From positions 1 through 57,848 of IMG/VR virus record IMGVR_UViG_3300042543_000614: a stretch of DNA of 57,848 nucleotides. One strand, written 5' to 3'. The translations under genes and the position numbers were made by a program. The notes under the pieces are model-generated. The model worked only from the letters and a program-made list of their open reading frames with translations, did no database searches and was not told the origin of the DNA. This document shows, piece after piece, positions 8,484 through 15,179 of the stretch (within the stretch, counting starts at the first letter, position 1; every line of letters starts with the position of its first letter). Source of the stretch: a virus.

Positions 8484-8791
8484 TGGGCTGGGGGCAATGG
8501 CGAGTGCCGGAGCTGAGCGAAGAAGATCGCTTTGCCTTGCGCGTGCTGGAGCTACAGCTTCTCGAAACAGTGGAGCGCCATCCCAGAACGTTGGTTCGGA
8601 TGTGCGTGGTGCTGTCTGAGCAGTGCCGGGTCAGGGACAACATCATCAACAAGGCCAGCAAGCTGATTGCCGAGCTAGAAGCGAGCCAGGCCATTGCAGA
8701 GCCGCCGGCACCTCAGCGGCCTCAGCGGCGCCGGCGGCGCTGGCTGTGGCGCGGAGTTGAGTTCGTGCGGGCGGTGGTGCTGGGCCAATGA
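8483..8791 (+). CDS. Small NblA-like protein, copy 2 (tentative)
   Basis: A 102-aa protein with GGAGGA 6 bases before ATG 8483. Residues 10-65 (ELSEEDRFALRVLELQLLET and later QCRVRDNIINKASKL) follow the NblA pattern: Leu-x-x-Glu, Phe-x-Leu-Arg-x-x-Glu-x-Gln, and a closing Val-[KR]-Asp-Asn-[IL]-Ile helix. This copy fits better than copy 1. The C-terminus is a strongly basic patch (RPQRRRRRWLWR) not usual in NblA, which may direct it to nucleic acid or membrane. Last gene of the plus cassette; it stops 47 bases before the convergent terL stop. Confidence 0.5.
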   Translation: MGWGQWRVPELSEEDRFALRVLELQLLETVERHPRTLVRMCVVLSEQCRVRDNIINKASKLIAELEASQAIAEPPAPQRPQRRRRRWLWRGVEFVRAVVLGQ

Positions 8792-8837
8792 TCGACCCTT
8801 CACACCTCGCCCAGCTGCAGGGCTGAACCGCAACGGT

Positions 8838-10394
8838 TCAGACCATGTGGATCCAATCGGCGATCATCGGCCGCACCCTGGCGCCGGCTTCACAGGCCGC
8901 GGCCAGGCTCATCACGGCGTCGTCGAGGCAGCCGGCTGCAGCCTCGCGCGTACCATCCGGCCCCTGGCGGAACACGCGCATCTGCTCCCCGTAGATGCTG
9001 TCGGGCGGGATGCCCAGTTCGCCCTGCTCGAGCAGCAGCAGCACCCGGTCGGTCATGGCGATCTTGCTGGGCCTGGATGTGGCGAACTCCTCAATGGGCA
9101 CCCCGGGCCGCAGGCAGGCCAGGGACTCGCCCACAGCGGCGCCGACGCCGTTCTTCTCGATCATCACCATCTCGGGGTTGTACTGATCCATCAGGCGGGC
9201 GGTGCGCTGCAGGCCGTAGTCGCGGCTGCGGCGCGCGTCGTTGAAGTAGGCCACCACCTGCCAGGGGTTGGTGGTGACATCGAGCACGGTGGTGACCCAT
9301 TCGTCATCGCCGGAGCCGTTCGGGTCGATCCCGATCACGTAGTTGTGGCCCCTGGTGGGCAGATCCAGCCCGCCGATGGCCTCGCTGGCCTCGATCAGAT
9401 CGTGGGGGTAGACCTCGGCATCGGTGGCGGCGAAATCGAGCTCGAACTCCTGCCGGTAGCGCTGCTCGGTGAGCTGGAATTTGCGCCGGGTGTTCTCCGC
9501 GTAGTTCGGATCCTGGCTGTAGATCGGGTGCTGGCTCCAGTGGATGGCCACCTTCGCGAAGCCACCGCAGGGGCTGCAGCGAAGGATCGGGATCCCGTTG
9601 ACCGTGACCTCGCCGATCTGCTGCTCGCCGTGGTCCGTGCTCCAGTGCTCGTGGAAACGGCCACTGCGGCCGTTGGGGGTGCTCACCCACACGGCGCGGG
9701 CGCGGGGGCCCAGCAGGCTGAGGGTGGGCATGGCGCCGGTTTCAATGCCGCCCAGCTTTTCGATGAACGCACCCTCATCGAACAGCACGAAACTGGCCGA
9801 TGGGATGCCCCGGGCGGCCCGCTCGGTGGGGGGCAGGAAATGGAGGCTGCCGCGGCCTTGGAAGACCAGTTTGCGAGCGGAATCCTTCGGGAGGGGTGGG
9901 CAGTAGGCACCCAGGCTGGCGGCCTGGCCCTTGATCCGGGCCGCCAATTCAGAGGCGTCCTCTCCAGTCTTGGAGAAGATGATTCCCACCCAGGCCGGCC
10001 GCTGGATGGCCTGCTGCAGCATGTAGGAGATGACGGTCTCTGAAACGCCGGTCTGGCGAGACTTGAGCACGTAGGTGTTCTGGAATGCGCGGATGGTGCG
10101 CACCAGCGACAGCTGGTAGTCCCAGGCCTGGAAGGGCAGGTATTTGCCCTGGGAGGCGATGTAGGTGCGTGCGGCAAAGTCGGGCCAGCGCTTGGGGAGC
10201 TGATCCCACAGCTGCACCGCCTGCTCCTGGGAGAACAGGCCGCGGCGGGGCAGGTACTGCAGCACCGGCCGCACAACCTTCTTGCGGGGCAGGTGGGGGC
10301 CTGTGGAGCCCTTGCTGCGGGGCCAGGCATAGCAGGGTGTCTGGGTGCGGAGCTGGGCCTCGTATTCAGCCCAGGCCTCGTCATCCCAGGCCAT
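8838..10394 (-). CDS. terL: Terminase large subunit
   Basis: The 518-aa DNA-packaging motor ATPase and nuclease. Motifs seen: an ATPase P-loop region LKSRQTGVSETV (about residues 110-121), Walker B VLFDEG (203-208), and the coupling motif STPNG (238-242). The RNase H-like nuclease follows with GIDPNG (Asp357), MVMIEKNG (Glu413) and a late LDDAVMSLA acidic pair. Length and motif order are standard. The 1-base overlap with the upstream gene supports the latter as small terminase. The packaging strategy cannot be read from sequence alone. Confidence 0.95.
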   Translation of the reverse strand: MAWDDEAWAEYEAQLRTQTPCYAWPRSKGSTGPHLPRKKVVRPVLQYLPRRGLFSQEQAVQLWDQLPKRWPDFAARTYIASQGKYLPFQAWDYQLSLVRTIRAFQNTYVLKSRQTGVSETVISYMLQQAIQRPAWVGIIFSKTGEDASELAARIKGQAASLGAYCPPLPKDSARKLVFQGRGSLHFLPPTERAARGIPSASFVLFDEGAFIEKLGGIETGAMPTLSLLGPRARAVWVSTPNGRSGRFHEHWSTDHGEQQIGEVTVNGIPILRCSPCGGFAKVAIHWSQHPIYSQDPNYAENTRRKFQLTEQRYRQEFELDFAATDAEVYPHDLIEASEAIGGLDLPTRGHNYVIGIDPNGSGDDEWVTTVLDVTTNPWQVVAYFNDARRSRDYGLQRTARLMDQYNPEMVMIEKNGVGAAVGESLACLRPGVPIEEFATSRPSKIAMTDRVLLLLEQGELGIPPDSIYGEQMRVFRQGPDGTREAAAGCLDDAVMSLAAACEAGARVRPMIADWIHMV

Positions 10395-10906
10395 CAGAAA
10401 TCACCTTCTCGATCCAGCGCTTCCTGCTCCTCCGGGGTGAGGGGTGCGGCACCAGAACCACCATCGCCGAGCTCCTGCTGGGCGCGCTCGAACTTGTCGA
10501 TGCTGAGGATGAATTTGTTGATCTCGGCCAGGGTGCCAAGGGCGGTTTGCAGTTGCCGGGCCTGCAGGGATCTGCGCAGCAGCGATTCCATTCGGCTCAC
10601 CTGAATGGCGCCCATCCGCAGGCGGTCGTAGAGGCTGGTGCTCTGGATGCAGAGCTCGTAGGCATCGGCCACCAGGCGGGCAGCTACGGCAGGGCTGACC
10701 TTGAAGCCCTTGGTCGCCACGGTCATCAGATCGTGAGCCCCGTAGCCCTCCTTCACAGCCAGGCCCAGCAGGGCATGCACCCGGTAGTTGCGTTCAGCGG
10801 CCTTAGAGATGCTGCGGTCCTTGGTTTTCGGCTTGGCCTTGGGTTTCCGGGGCTTGGGATTGGCGCCGGCCTTTTCGCTGCTCACGCCGGTGTGCCTCCT
10901 GCTCAA
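10394..10906 (-). CDS. Probable terminase small subunit
   Basis: A 170-aa protein directly before terL, overlapping it at the stop/start. The N-terminus is very basic (KPRKPKAKPKTKD), as expected for DNA contact. The body is helical, and its central and C-terminal helices (RLRMGAIQVSRMESLLRRSL and TLAEINKFILSIDKFERAQQ) could oligomerise. No signature motif identifies the family, so the call rests on size, charge, predicted helices and position. Confidence 0.65.
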   Translation of the reverse strand: MSRRHTGVSSEKAGANPKPRKPKAKPKTKDRSISKAAERNYRVHALLGLAVKEGYGAHDLMTVATKGFKVSPAVAARLVADAYELCIQSTSLYDRLRMGAIQVSRMESLLRRSLQARQLQTALGTLAEINKFILSIDKFERAQQELGDGGSGAAPLTPEEQEALDREGDF

Positions 10907-11478
10907 AACGTAGGCGCCTCATGCTCAACAACTCCCGCAGAGATGTGATTCGCTTCGCAGCGGCGAGCGTGCTCCTTCAGCCAGCTCCTCACCGCCCAGG
11001 TGCTGCGATTCAGCATCAGGCCGATGGTGGCCATGTCGCGGCCCTCGGCGCGCAGACGCAGGGCCCGGGCGCCCTCTTCCGCCGTCCATCGCCTCAGGGC
11101 CACAGGCACTCGATGCCGCCGGGCACGGATCGTCACGCCAGCCTCCACCAGCAACTTTCGGATTCGCTGCGGCGACACCCCGTAGCAGGTTGCGATCGAC
11201 TTGATGCTCGCATCGGCCAGGTAGCGGTTCACCACCATCTGCACCGGCAGGGGCACTGCAGGCGGCACCAGGCCATCTCCACCGGCCTGGAGGTTGTTCA
11301 CCAACGCACGCCGTTGCCTCACCCAGCCGCCGTTGATCCGCGCATCAGCCAGCAGCTGGTAGACGGCCTGATGAGAGCAACCCACGGCCGCGGCGATCGC
11401 CTTCACGGGCACGCCTTGCCGGTGCAGGTCCAACATCCGGCAATGGTGGTAACGGGTGAGCGGCCGGCCTTTGGCCAT
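10903..11478 (-). CDS. Multi-HTH DNA-binding protein
   Basis: A 191-aa protein with three helix-turn-helix-like units. Near residues 10-45: HRQGVPVKAIAAAVGCSHQA. Near 80-110: LADASIKSIATCYGVSPQRI. Near 130-165: LRAEGRDMATIGLMLNRSTW. Hin/transposase-type HTH repeats of this kind occur in phage small terminases and in regulators. Because it immediately precedes the probable small terminase (ATGA overlap), a DNA-recognition role in packaging is an alternative to transcription control. ATG 11478 is preferred over an upstream TTG. Confidence 0.6.
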   Translation of the reverse strand: MAKGRPLTRYHHCRMLDLHRQGVPVKAIAAAVGCSHQAVYQLLADARINGGWVRQRRALVNNLQAGGDGLVPPAVPLPVQMVVNRYLADASIKSIATCYGVSPQRIRKLLVEAGVTIRARRHRVPVALRRWTAEEGARALRLRAEGRDMATIGLMLNRSTWAVRSWLKEHARRCEANHISAGVVEHEAPTF

Positions 11479-11483
11479 CACCG

Positions 11484-12146
11484 TCAACGGCCCCGCTGGG
11501 CCAGCAAGGCCTCCACTGCCCGAGTGATGCGGGCCTCGGTGGTCTCCTCCTCCGGCAGGGCCGCGGCCAGCCGGCCCATCAGGGCCTGGAAATCGGTGAG
11601 GGCCTGCTGGTCGGGGAAGGTGAGCTGCACCGTCAGCCCGCCGGGGCCTGGATCGGTCGGGTCGGGTTCCGGAGGTGGCGGTGGCTCGTCAATCCCCTCC
11701 ACCTGCTGCCGCCATTCCTCATCCGTGAACCAAGGGCTCATGTCGAGATCGGCGTGCTCCTCCAGCAGGTTCGCCAGGGCAGCGCCATCGAACTCGCTCA
11801 GGTCGCTGGCGCGGTTGTCGGCAACGCCATACTCCGCCTTCTGGGAGGGGGAGAGGTCGGTGCGCTGCACCGCCACCAGCGTGCGGCCATCGGCGGGCAC
11901 CACCAGCACCTTTTCGATACCGATGGCGGCGGCGGCCTCGGCGGTGCCGTTGCCGGCGAGGATCCTGCCAGCCTCATCGATCACCAGACTCCGTGCGGCG
12001 CCAAACTCCTGGAGCGAGCGCTCGATCATTGCCGTGCTGCGCTGCGTGCGGCGTCGAGCGTTCTTGGGATCCTGGGTCAGGGCCTCCAGCGTGGTCTCGG
12101 TCGGCATGGTCACCGGGACCATGGCGAGGCGGCGGCGGGCCGGCAT
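11484..12146 (-). CDS. ParB/Srx-fold N-terminal-domain protein
   Basis: About 220 aa. The first 110 residues match the ParB/sulfiredoxin-like fold used by phage ParB-like nucleases and transcription modulators: DPKNARRRTQRS, IERSLQEFGAARSLVIDEAG and ILAGNGTAEAAAAIGI are the paired strands and the G-N/H-G-x-A motif. The second half has an acidic, proline-rich linker and a C-terminal helix. No partner ParA is present, so plasmid-type partitioning is unlikely. Starts at ATG 12146, 12122 or 12107 are all possible; a TTG at 12173 is less likely. It heads the terminase operon. Confidence 0.65.
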   Translation of the reverse strand: MPARRRLAMVPVTMPTETTLEALTQDPKNARRRTQRSTAMIERSLQEFGAARSLVIDEAGRILAGNGTAEAAAAIGIEKVLVVPADGRTLVAVQRTDLSPSQKAEYGVADNRASDLSEFDGAALANLLEEHADLDMSPWFTDEEWRQQVEGIDEPPPPPEPDPTDPGPGGLTVQLTFPDQQALTDFQALMGRLAAALPEEETTEARITRAVEALLAQRGR

Positions 12147-12222
12147 GGTTGGCAAAATATGGTTGGTTGTCAACGTAACCGGATGAGAACGTAGTTGTCA
12201 CGGCATGAACCGCTGAATAGGG

Positions 12223-13083
12223 ATGTCTTTCCATTCCGGCGAGTCTGTGCGCAAGATGTCTGCTGACAGGCTGAAAATCCTGCTACAGACAGGGTTTCGC
12301 TGGTCGGAAGCGGCAGAAATCAGTGGGGTGTCGCTTTGGGTGCTCCGGACCTGGTGGCAGCGAACAGGCATACATCTCTGCGATCCGATCGAGCGGGCCC
12401 AGGCAGAGCGATTGATACAAGCGAACTACCGGCAATGCTCACCTCGGCTGTTTGACGGTTTGGTGGTCTGCAGCAAATGCCGCGGCCTGCTGAAGCCGCC
12501 GGATCAGAGGGATGTCTGTGGCCGCCCGCACCGCTGGGCCTGCACTCGCTGCCGCACCGCTGGCCGCCGGGAGTGGGTATCAGCCGCGGCCATCAAACGG
12601 GCTGTGTTCGAGGCTCTGCAGCGGCGGCTGCCGGAGATGGCGCGGCTGTGTGAGCACCGCACGGGGTTTCAACGGGAGCGCGAGCAGCGGTGGCTGGAGC
12701 AGCTGGAGCAGTTCCAGGCGATGGCCCAGCAGTTGCATGAGGCTGGCTTACCGCGCCTGGCAATTTTGGCGCGGGCGGCCCAGGTGCAGCTGGCGGAGGA
12801 TGAGCTGGGAGATCCGCCCTACCTCGATCGACACAACTGGGGCGAGACGTTCAGCAGCTGGGGGGCGTGGGAAGGTGCCAGTTCACACCAGTGGCGGATG
12901 GTGACCGCCTTCTTCTGCCGGAAGGTCGTCTGGGATGGCGAGCGGCTGCAGGTCGTCCTTTTCGGCCGGCGGTTTGTCGATCCACTGCTGATGAATGGCA
13001 ACGAGGACCTCGTTGATCAGCCCCTCTGGCGGCCGCCCGTTCATCCGTTGGCGTTCAGCCATCCTGCTCATCGGGTGGGTTGA
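12223..13083 (+). CDS. HTH plus zinc-ribbon protein resembling a serine recombinase without its catalytic domain
   Basis: A 286-aa protein of uncertain function. Residues 12-50 form an HTH (LQTGFRWSEAAEISGVSLWV). Residues 75-125 contain a CxxC...CxxC ribbon (VVCSKCRGLLKPP and WACTRCRTAGR, Cys at 83/86 and 107/110) followed by VSAAAIKRAVFEAL, the arrangement of the recombinase zinc beta-ribbon region in large serine recombinases. A coiled-coil-like stretch rich in Glu and Gln follows (about 145-185). The N-terminal resolvase domain with its catalytic Ser is absent, so it should not recombine DNA alone. It diverges from the ParB-like gene and its end overlaps a convergent small ORF. Confidence 0.6.
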   Translation: MSFHSGESVRKMSADRLKILLQTGFRWSEAAEISGVSLWVLRTWWQRTGIHLCDPIERAQAERLIQANYRQCSPRLFDGLVVCSKCRGLLKPPDQRDVCGRPHRWACTRCRTAGRREWVSAAAIKRAVFEALQRRLPEMARLCEHRTGFQREREQRWLEQLEQFQAMAQQLHEAGLPRLAILARAAQVQLAEDELGDPPYLDRHNWGETFSSWGAWEGASSHQWRMVTAFFCRKVVWDGERLQVVLFGRRFVDPLLMNGNEDLVDQPLWRPPVHPLAFSHPAHRVG

Positions 13084-13301
13084 CGACGCAGGCAGGACAG
13101 TTTGGCAAACCTCAGCTGGGGACGAGGGGGTGAGTATGGAGGGCCTACTTCATCAACGATCAGGAAAGTCGCAGCCGGCTGTGGTTCAGCGAAAGAGGCA
13201 ATCTTTGCCAGCTCCTGTTTAAGTAATCCCATGGTGCGCACCCCCGCTCCGCGGCGGCAAGCAATGAACAATGCTCGGCGGCAAAGTTCACTTGTGATCA
13301 T
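13068..13301 (-). CDS. Hypothetical small basic protein
   Basis: A 77-aa unknown starting at ATG 13301. It overlaps the preceding tiny ORF by 14 bases and the convergent HTH/zinc-ribbon gene by 16 bases. The N-terminal half is helical (MGLLKQELAKIASFAE) and the tail is basic and proline-rich. Supported only by its place at the end of a run of overlapping small genes; coding status is uncertain. Confidence 0.4.
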   Translation of the reverse strand: MITSELCRRALFIACRRGAGVRTMGLLKQELAKIASFAEPQPAATFLIVDEVGPPYSPPRPQLRFAKLSCLRRQPTR

Positions 13302-13359
13302 CGCTTGAGTTTCGGATTTCATTCACGGTGGGGGATAGGGGTGTGGTTGGGGTGGTCAT
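13288..13359 (-). CDS. 23-aa ORF with MTTPTxPLSP N-terminus
   Basis: A very short ORF whose first ten codons (MTTPTTPLSP) nearly duplicate those of the 91-aa gene starting at 13968. Its ATG overlaps the stop of the membrane microprotein (ATGA). It may be the 5' remnant of a duplicated gene, or only a translational coupler. Confidence 0.35.
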   Translation of the reverse strand: MTTPTTPLSPTVNEIRNSSDDHK

Positions 13360-13445
13360 GGTTGAACTCCGTGGGGATATAGTTGATGGACTATTTCGTA
13401 AAGGAAATAACAAATCCAAAACACAGTGAAGGCGTCTCGTTTCAT
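13356..13445 (-). CDS. 29-aa single-span membrane microprotein
   Basis: Starts at ATG 13445 directly behind a strong GGAGGTGGGG ribosome site supplied by the repeated junction module, and overlaps the upstream stop (TGATG). After a short basic N-terminus the core AFTVFWICYFLYEIV is hydrophobic enough for one membrane segment. No family is recognised. The strong ribosome site and tight overlaps on both sides favour real translation. Confidence 0.5.
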   Translation of the reverse strand: MKRDAFTVFWICYFLYEIVHQLYPHGVQP

Positions 13446-13642
13446 CACCCCACCTCCGCACCGGGCACCGGCAGCTCGATGCAGCGCCCGCAAGCATCCC
13501 CGCCCGGAGTGGGGAACACGTCGCCCCGGCTGCCCCATCTCCAGCCGCGCTCTACTCGCGTCCACCATCCGCCAGTGCATGCGTGGGCCTTGGTGCCGAG
13601 CGGGTAGTCACGCCACGGGCGATCGACAGTTAGGAGACTCAC
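13445..13642 (-). CDS. Hypothetical 65-aa protein ending in the shared LPVPGAEVG tail
   Basis: Starts at GTG 13642, 6-7 bases after GGAGGTGGGG of junction copy B. The body has the compact aromatic/glycine pattern ACTGGWWTRVERGWRW followed by GDVFPTPGGDACGRC, a small beta-rich domain type often seen as short accessory phage proteins; I cannot name it. It ends with the LPVPGAEVG tail that also closes the 223-aa gene at 14165. Frame and start are well supported by the ribosome site. Confidence 0.55.
   Translation of the reverse strand: MSLLTVDRPWRDYPLGTKAHACTGGWWTRVERGWRWGSRGDVFPTPGGDACGRCIELPVPGAEVG
13447..13474 (-). repeat. Junction repeat copy A (gene tail, Shine-Dalgarno, start)
   Basis: 28-base copy of a module that occurs three times in 750 bases. 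On the minus strand it encodes the C-terminal LPVPGAEVG of the upstream gene, contains GGAGGTGGGG, and leads into TGATG, where the stop and next start overlap. This copy differs from copy C at one base and is identical to copy B. Confidence 0.85.
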
Positions 13643-13643
13643 G

Positions 13644-13671
13644 ACCCCACCTCCGCACCGGGCACCGGCAG
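13644..13671 (-). repeat. Junction repeat copy B
   Basis: Identical 28-base core to copy A. Here the LPVPGAEVG frame is not attached to an intact gene: it continues the frame of the 91-aa gene at 13693 past that gene's TGA, and its own stop overlaps the GTG start of the 65-aa gene. Confidence 0.85.
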
Positions 13672-13692
13672 GGCGTGGGCGGAGTGGGTGGG

Positions 13693-13968
13693 TCACGACC
13701 GCCCCTCCGCTCGCAGCTCGGCGGCGAGAGCGTTGTGGTGGCCGCAGCCTCCAGTGCATGAGACGCTCGGCGTGAATCCCGTGGGCCAGCCGGTGGATGG
13801 CTGCACTCGATTGGCGGGATGTCCACACCACCCGCCATAGCGGCTACCGCAACTGGATCGAATCAGGTAATCGCAAACAGGGAATCCGCAGGTCGGAACC
13901 GTGTTTGGATTGAGGCCATCGCTGACCATGGGCGCGGCGGGGGATAGGGGCGGGGTTGGGGTGGTCAT
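13693..13968 (-). CDS. Cysteine-rich hypothetical protein, possibly prematurely terminated
   Basis: A 91-aa unknown starting MTTPTPPLSP, with six cysteines spread through the middle and end (VPTCGFPVCDY, GSRYGGWCGHP, SCTGGCGHH), suggesting metal binding or disulfides. Start ATG 13968 overlaps the upstream stop (ATGA). After the TGA at 13695-13693 the same frame stays open for 17 codons and runs into the shared LPVPGAEVG tail, as if a stop had recently arisen near the end of a longer gene. Confidence 0.6.
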   Translation of the reverse strand: MTTPTPPLSPAAPMVSDGLNPNTVPTCGFPVCDYLIRSSCGSRYGGWCGHPANRVQPSTGWPTGFTPSVSCTGGCGHHNALAAELRAEGRS

Positions 13969-14165
13969 AGTATGTCGCTGTAATAATCGGCCCATCGCTC
14001 ATCCCAGTATTCATCATTTCGCTCTTTACAGGCAGGGCAAAGAGTGACGATGTTTTCGGCGGGATTCTCGTATTGGGTGCGTTGGTGATAGGTCAAGGCT
14101 CCAAATCTGCCGCAATAATCGCAGCGGCTAATCAGACATCGGAACCACTTTGCAAGACGATTCAT
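13965..14165 (-). CDS. Small zinc-finger protein
   Basis: A 66-aa protein with two CxxC knuckles (RCDYCGRFGALTYHQRT and TLCPACKERND) about 28 residues apart, a zinc-binding layout reminiscent of the scaffold of HNH-type proteins, though no complete nuclease motif is present. Start ATG 14165 lies right after the GGAGGTGGGG of junction copy C and overlaps the upstream stop (TGATG). Confidence 0.65.
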   Translation of the reverse strand: MNRLAKWFRCLISRCDYCGRFGALTYHQRTQYENPAENIVTLCPACKERNDEYWDERWADYYSDIL

Positions 14166-14836
14166 CACCCCACCTCCGCGCCGGGCACCGGCAGGGCGTC
14201 ACCAGACCAGCTCACCACGGCATCAATCAACCGGCCGGCCAGCTGGATGTTTCCGACTGTCAGGCCACCAGATGAGCGAGCAACACACAGGATGCGCTCG
14301 AACATTCCGCGCAGTTCCGGCAACCGCTCCGTCATGGGCACGGGCGACGACTGGGCGTTGATGGCGGCAGGGTGAGCCAGGATCGCCTCAGCTAGTGCAG
14401 CAGCGCCTAGCCGGCGGTGTGTGCCGTCCACCTCGCGGATGATGGCGGCCAATGTGTCCGCGCTCATGGGTGCGGGCACGGGCGCCGGCTGGGGGGTGGC
14501 GGAAAGGTCAATAACGGCCTGGGCTATGGCAGAAAAACGGTCGTAGTTGGTTTTACAGAAGTTGAATTGCCACAAGCAACGCAGCTTTTCTTCACTCGGC
14601 CTCACTGCCTCGGTTCGGGGCTGGGGGGTGGCGCACCTTTGCTGGATGGCGCGGGCAAAGGCAATCAGCTGGTGATCCCATGCCTCCCAGCAGCCCTCCT
14701 TTACGACGGTGCCATCTGGATAGGATCGCTCCCCCTCGAATCGGTCCAAGTCGCAATCATCGGCTAGGTCTAACACCTCCTCATCACTCAGCCCCGCCAC
14801 CTCCGGCTCAGGCTGATCGGCGCGGTAATCAGTCAT
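14165..14836 (-). CDS. Hypothetical 223-aa protein with acidic N-terminus and LPVPGAEVG tail
   Basis: Unknown function. Residues 10-40 are strongly acidic (LSDEEVLDLADDCDLDRF). The middle resembles a conserved phage accessory segment (KEGCWEAWDHQLIAFARAIQ) that often sits in front of variable tails, and the C-terminal 90 residues are helical. ATG 14836 is preceded by GGAG at -10. It overlaps the 28-aa microprotein upstream and ends in junction copy C. Confidence 0.7.
   Translation of the reverse strand: MTDYRADQPEPEVAGLSDEEVLDLADDCDLDRFEGERSYPDGTVVKEGCWEAWDHQLIAFARAIQQRCATPQPRTEAVRPSEEKLRCLWQFNFCKTNYDRFSAIAQAVIDLSATPQPAPVPAPMSADTLAAIIREVDGTHRRLGAAALAEAILAHPAAINAQSSPVPMTERLPELRGMFERILCVARSSGGLTVGNIQLAGRLIDAVVSWSGDALPVPGAEVG
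14167..14194 (-). repeat. Junction repeat copy C
   Basis: Third copy of the 28-base module, one base different from A and B (a silent change in the Gly codon of LPVPGAEVG). Here the tail belongs to an intact 223-aa gene and the start to the zinc-finger gene, so this copy may be closest to the original arrangement. Confidence 0.85.
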
Positions 14837-14919
14837 CGTGATCTCCGAAGATAAACCGCCACTATTATCAGAATGGCGATGAGTGTGATAACGCTGTCGC
14901 TGTCGATGTTGACCATCAT
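14833..14919 (-). CDS. 28-aa single-span membrane microprotein
   Basis: ATG 14919 overlaps the upstream stop (ATGA) and its own TGA overlaps the next start (ATGA), so it fills the gap between two genes without spare bases. The product is a short acidic N-terminus (MMVNIDSDS), a 15-residue hydrophobic helix (VITLIAILIIVAVYL) and a basic C-terminus (RRSR), a textbook one-pass membrane peptide. No family is recognised. Confidence 0.55.
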   Translation of the reverse strand: MMVNIDSDSVITLIAILIIVAVYLRRSR

Positions 14920-15140
14920 GGCCGCATCCCCTCCCTGAGCACCTGCCCCAGCTCACCGGCGACGCTGCGGGCGACGGCGGTGCAGGTCTGGCACGGCTCA
15001 GGGCACCGGCCCGGCAGGGGGCAGGCGGCCAGGGATAACCGGGTGGAGGGTGTTGGTGGGCGCTGGGCCTGATCGCTGGTGGCGGGCGCGGTGGCAATGC
15101 GGGCCATGGCCTGCTGGGTGGGGGTCGTGAGGGTGATCAT
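14916..15140 (-). CDS. Hypothetical 74-aa protein with CxxC pairs
   Basis: Unknown. Residues 39-53 carry four cysteines (ACPLPGRCPEPCQTC), which could bind a metal, followed by a short helix. Flanked by the Pol-X-like gene upstream (40-base gap) and the membrane microprotein downstream (4-base overlap). Confidence 0.6.
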   Translation of the reverse strand: MITLTTPTQQAMARIATAPATSDQAQRPPTPSTRLSLAACPLPGRCPEPCQTCTAVARSVAGELGQVLREGMRP

Positions 15141-15179
15141 CGGGGGGTGGGGTTGTGGATGCGGTCGCTGGGGAGGAGG

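Noticed and set aside
8694-10043. Long plus-strand open frame opposite terL
   Set aside because: Antisense to a certain gene; its Gly/Ala/His-rich composition is what GC-rich coding DNA gives on the other strand.
11484-12146. ParB-like gene as plasmid partitioning
   Set aside because: No ParA gene and only the N-terminal fold is present; phage ParB-like proteins of this kind occur next to terminase genes.
12223-13083. Active integrase
   Set aside because: No resolvase catalytic domain and no tyrosine-recombinase R-H-R-Y set; only the DNA-binding part is resembled.
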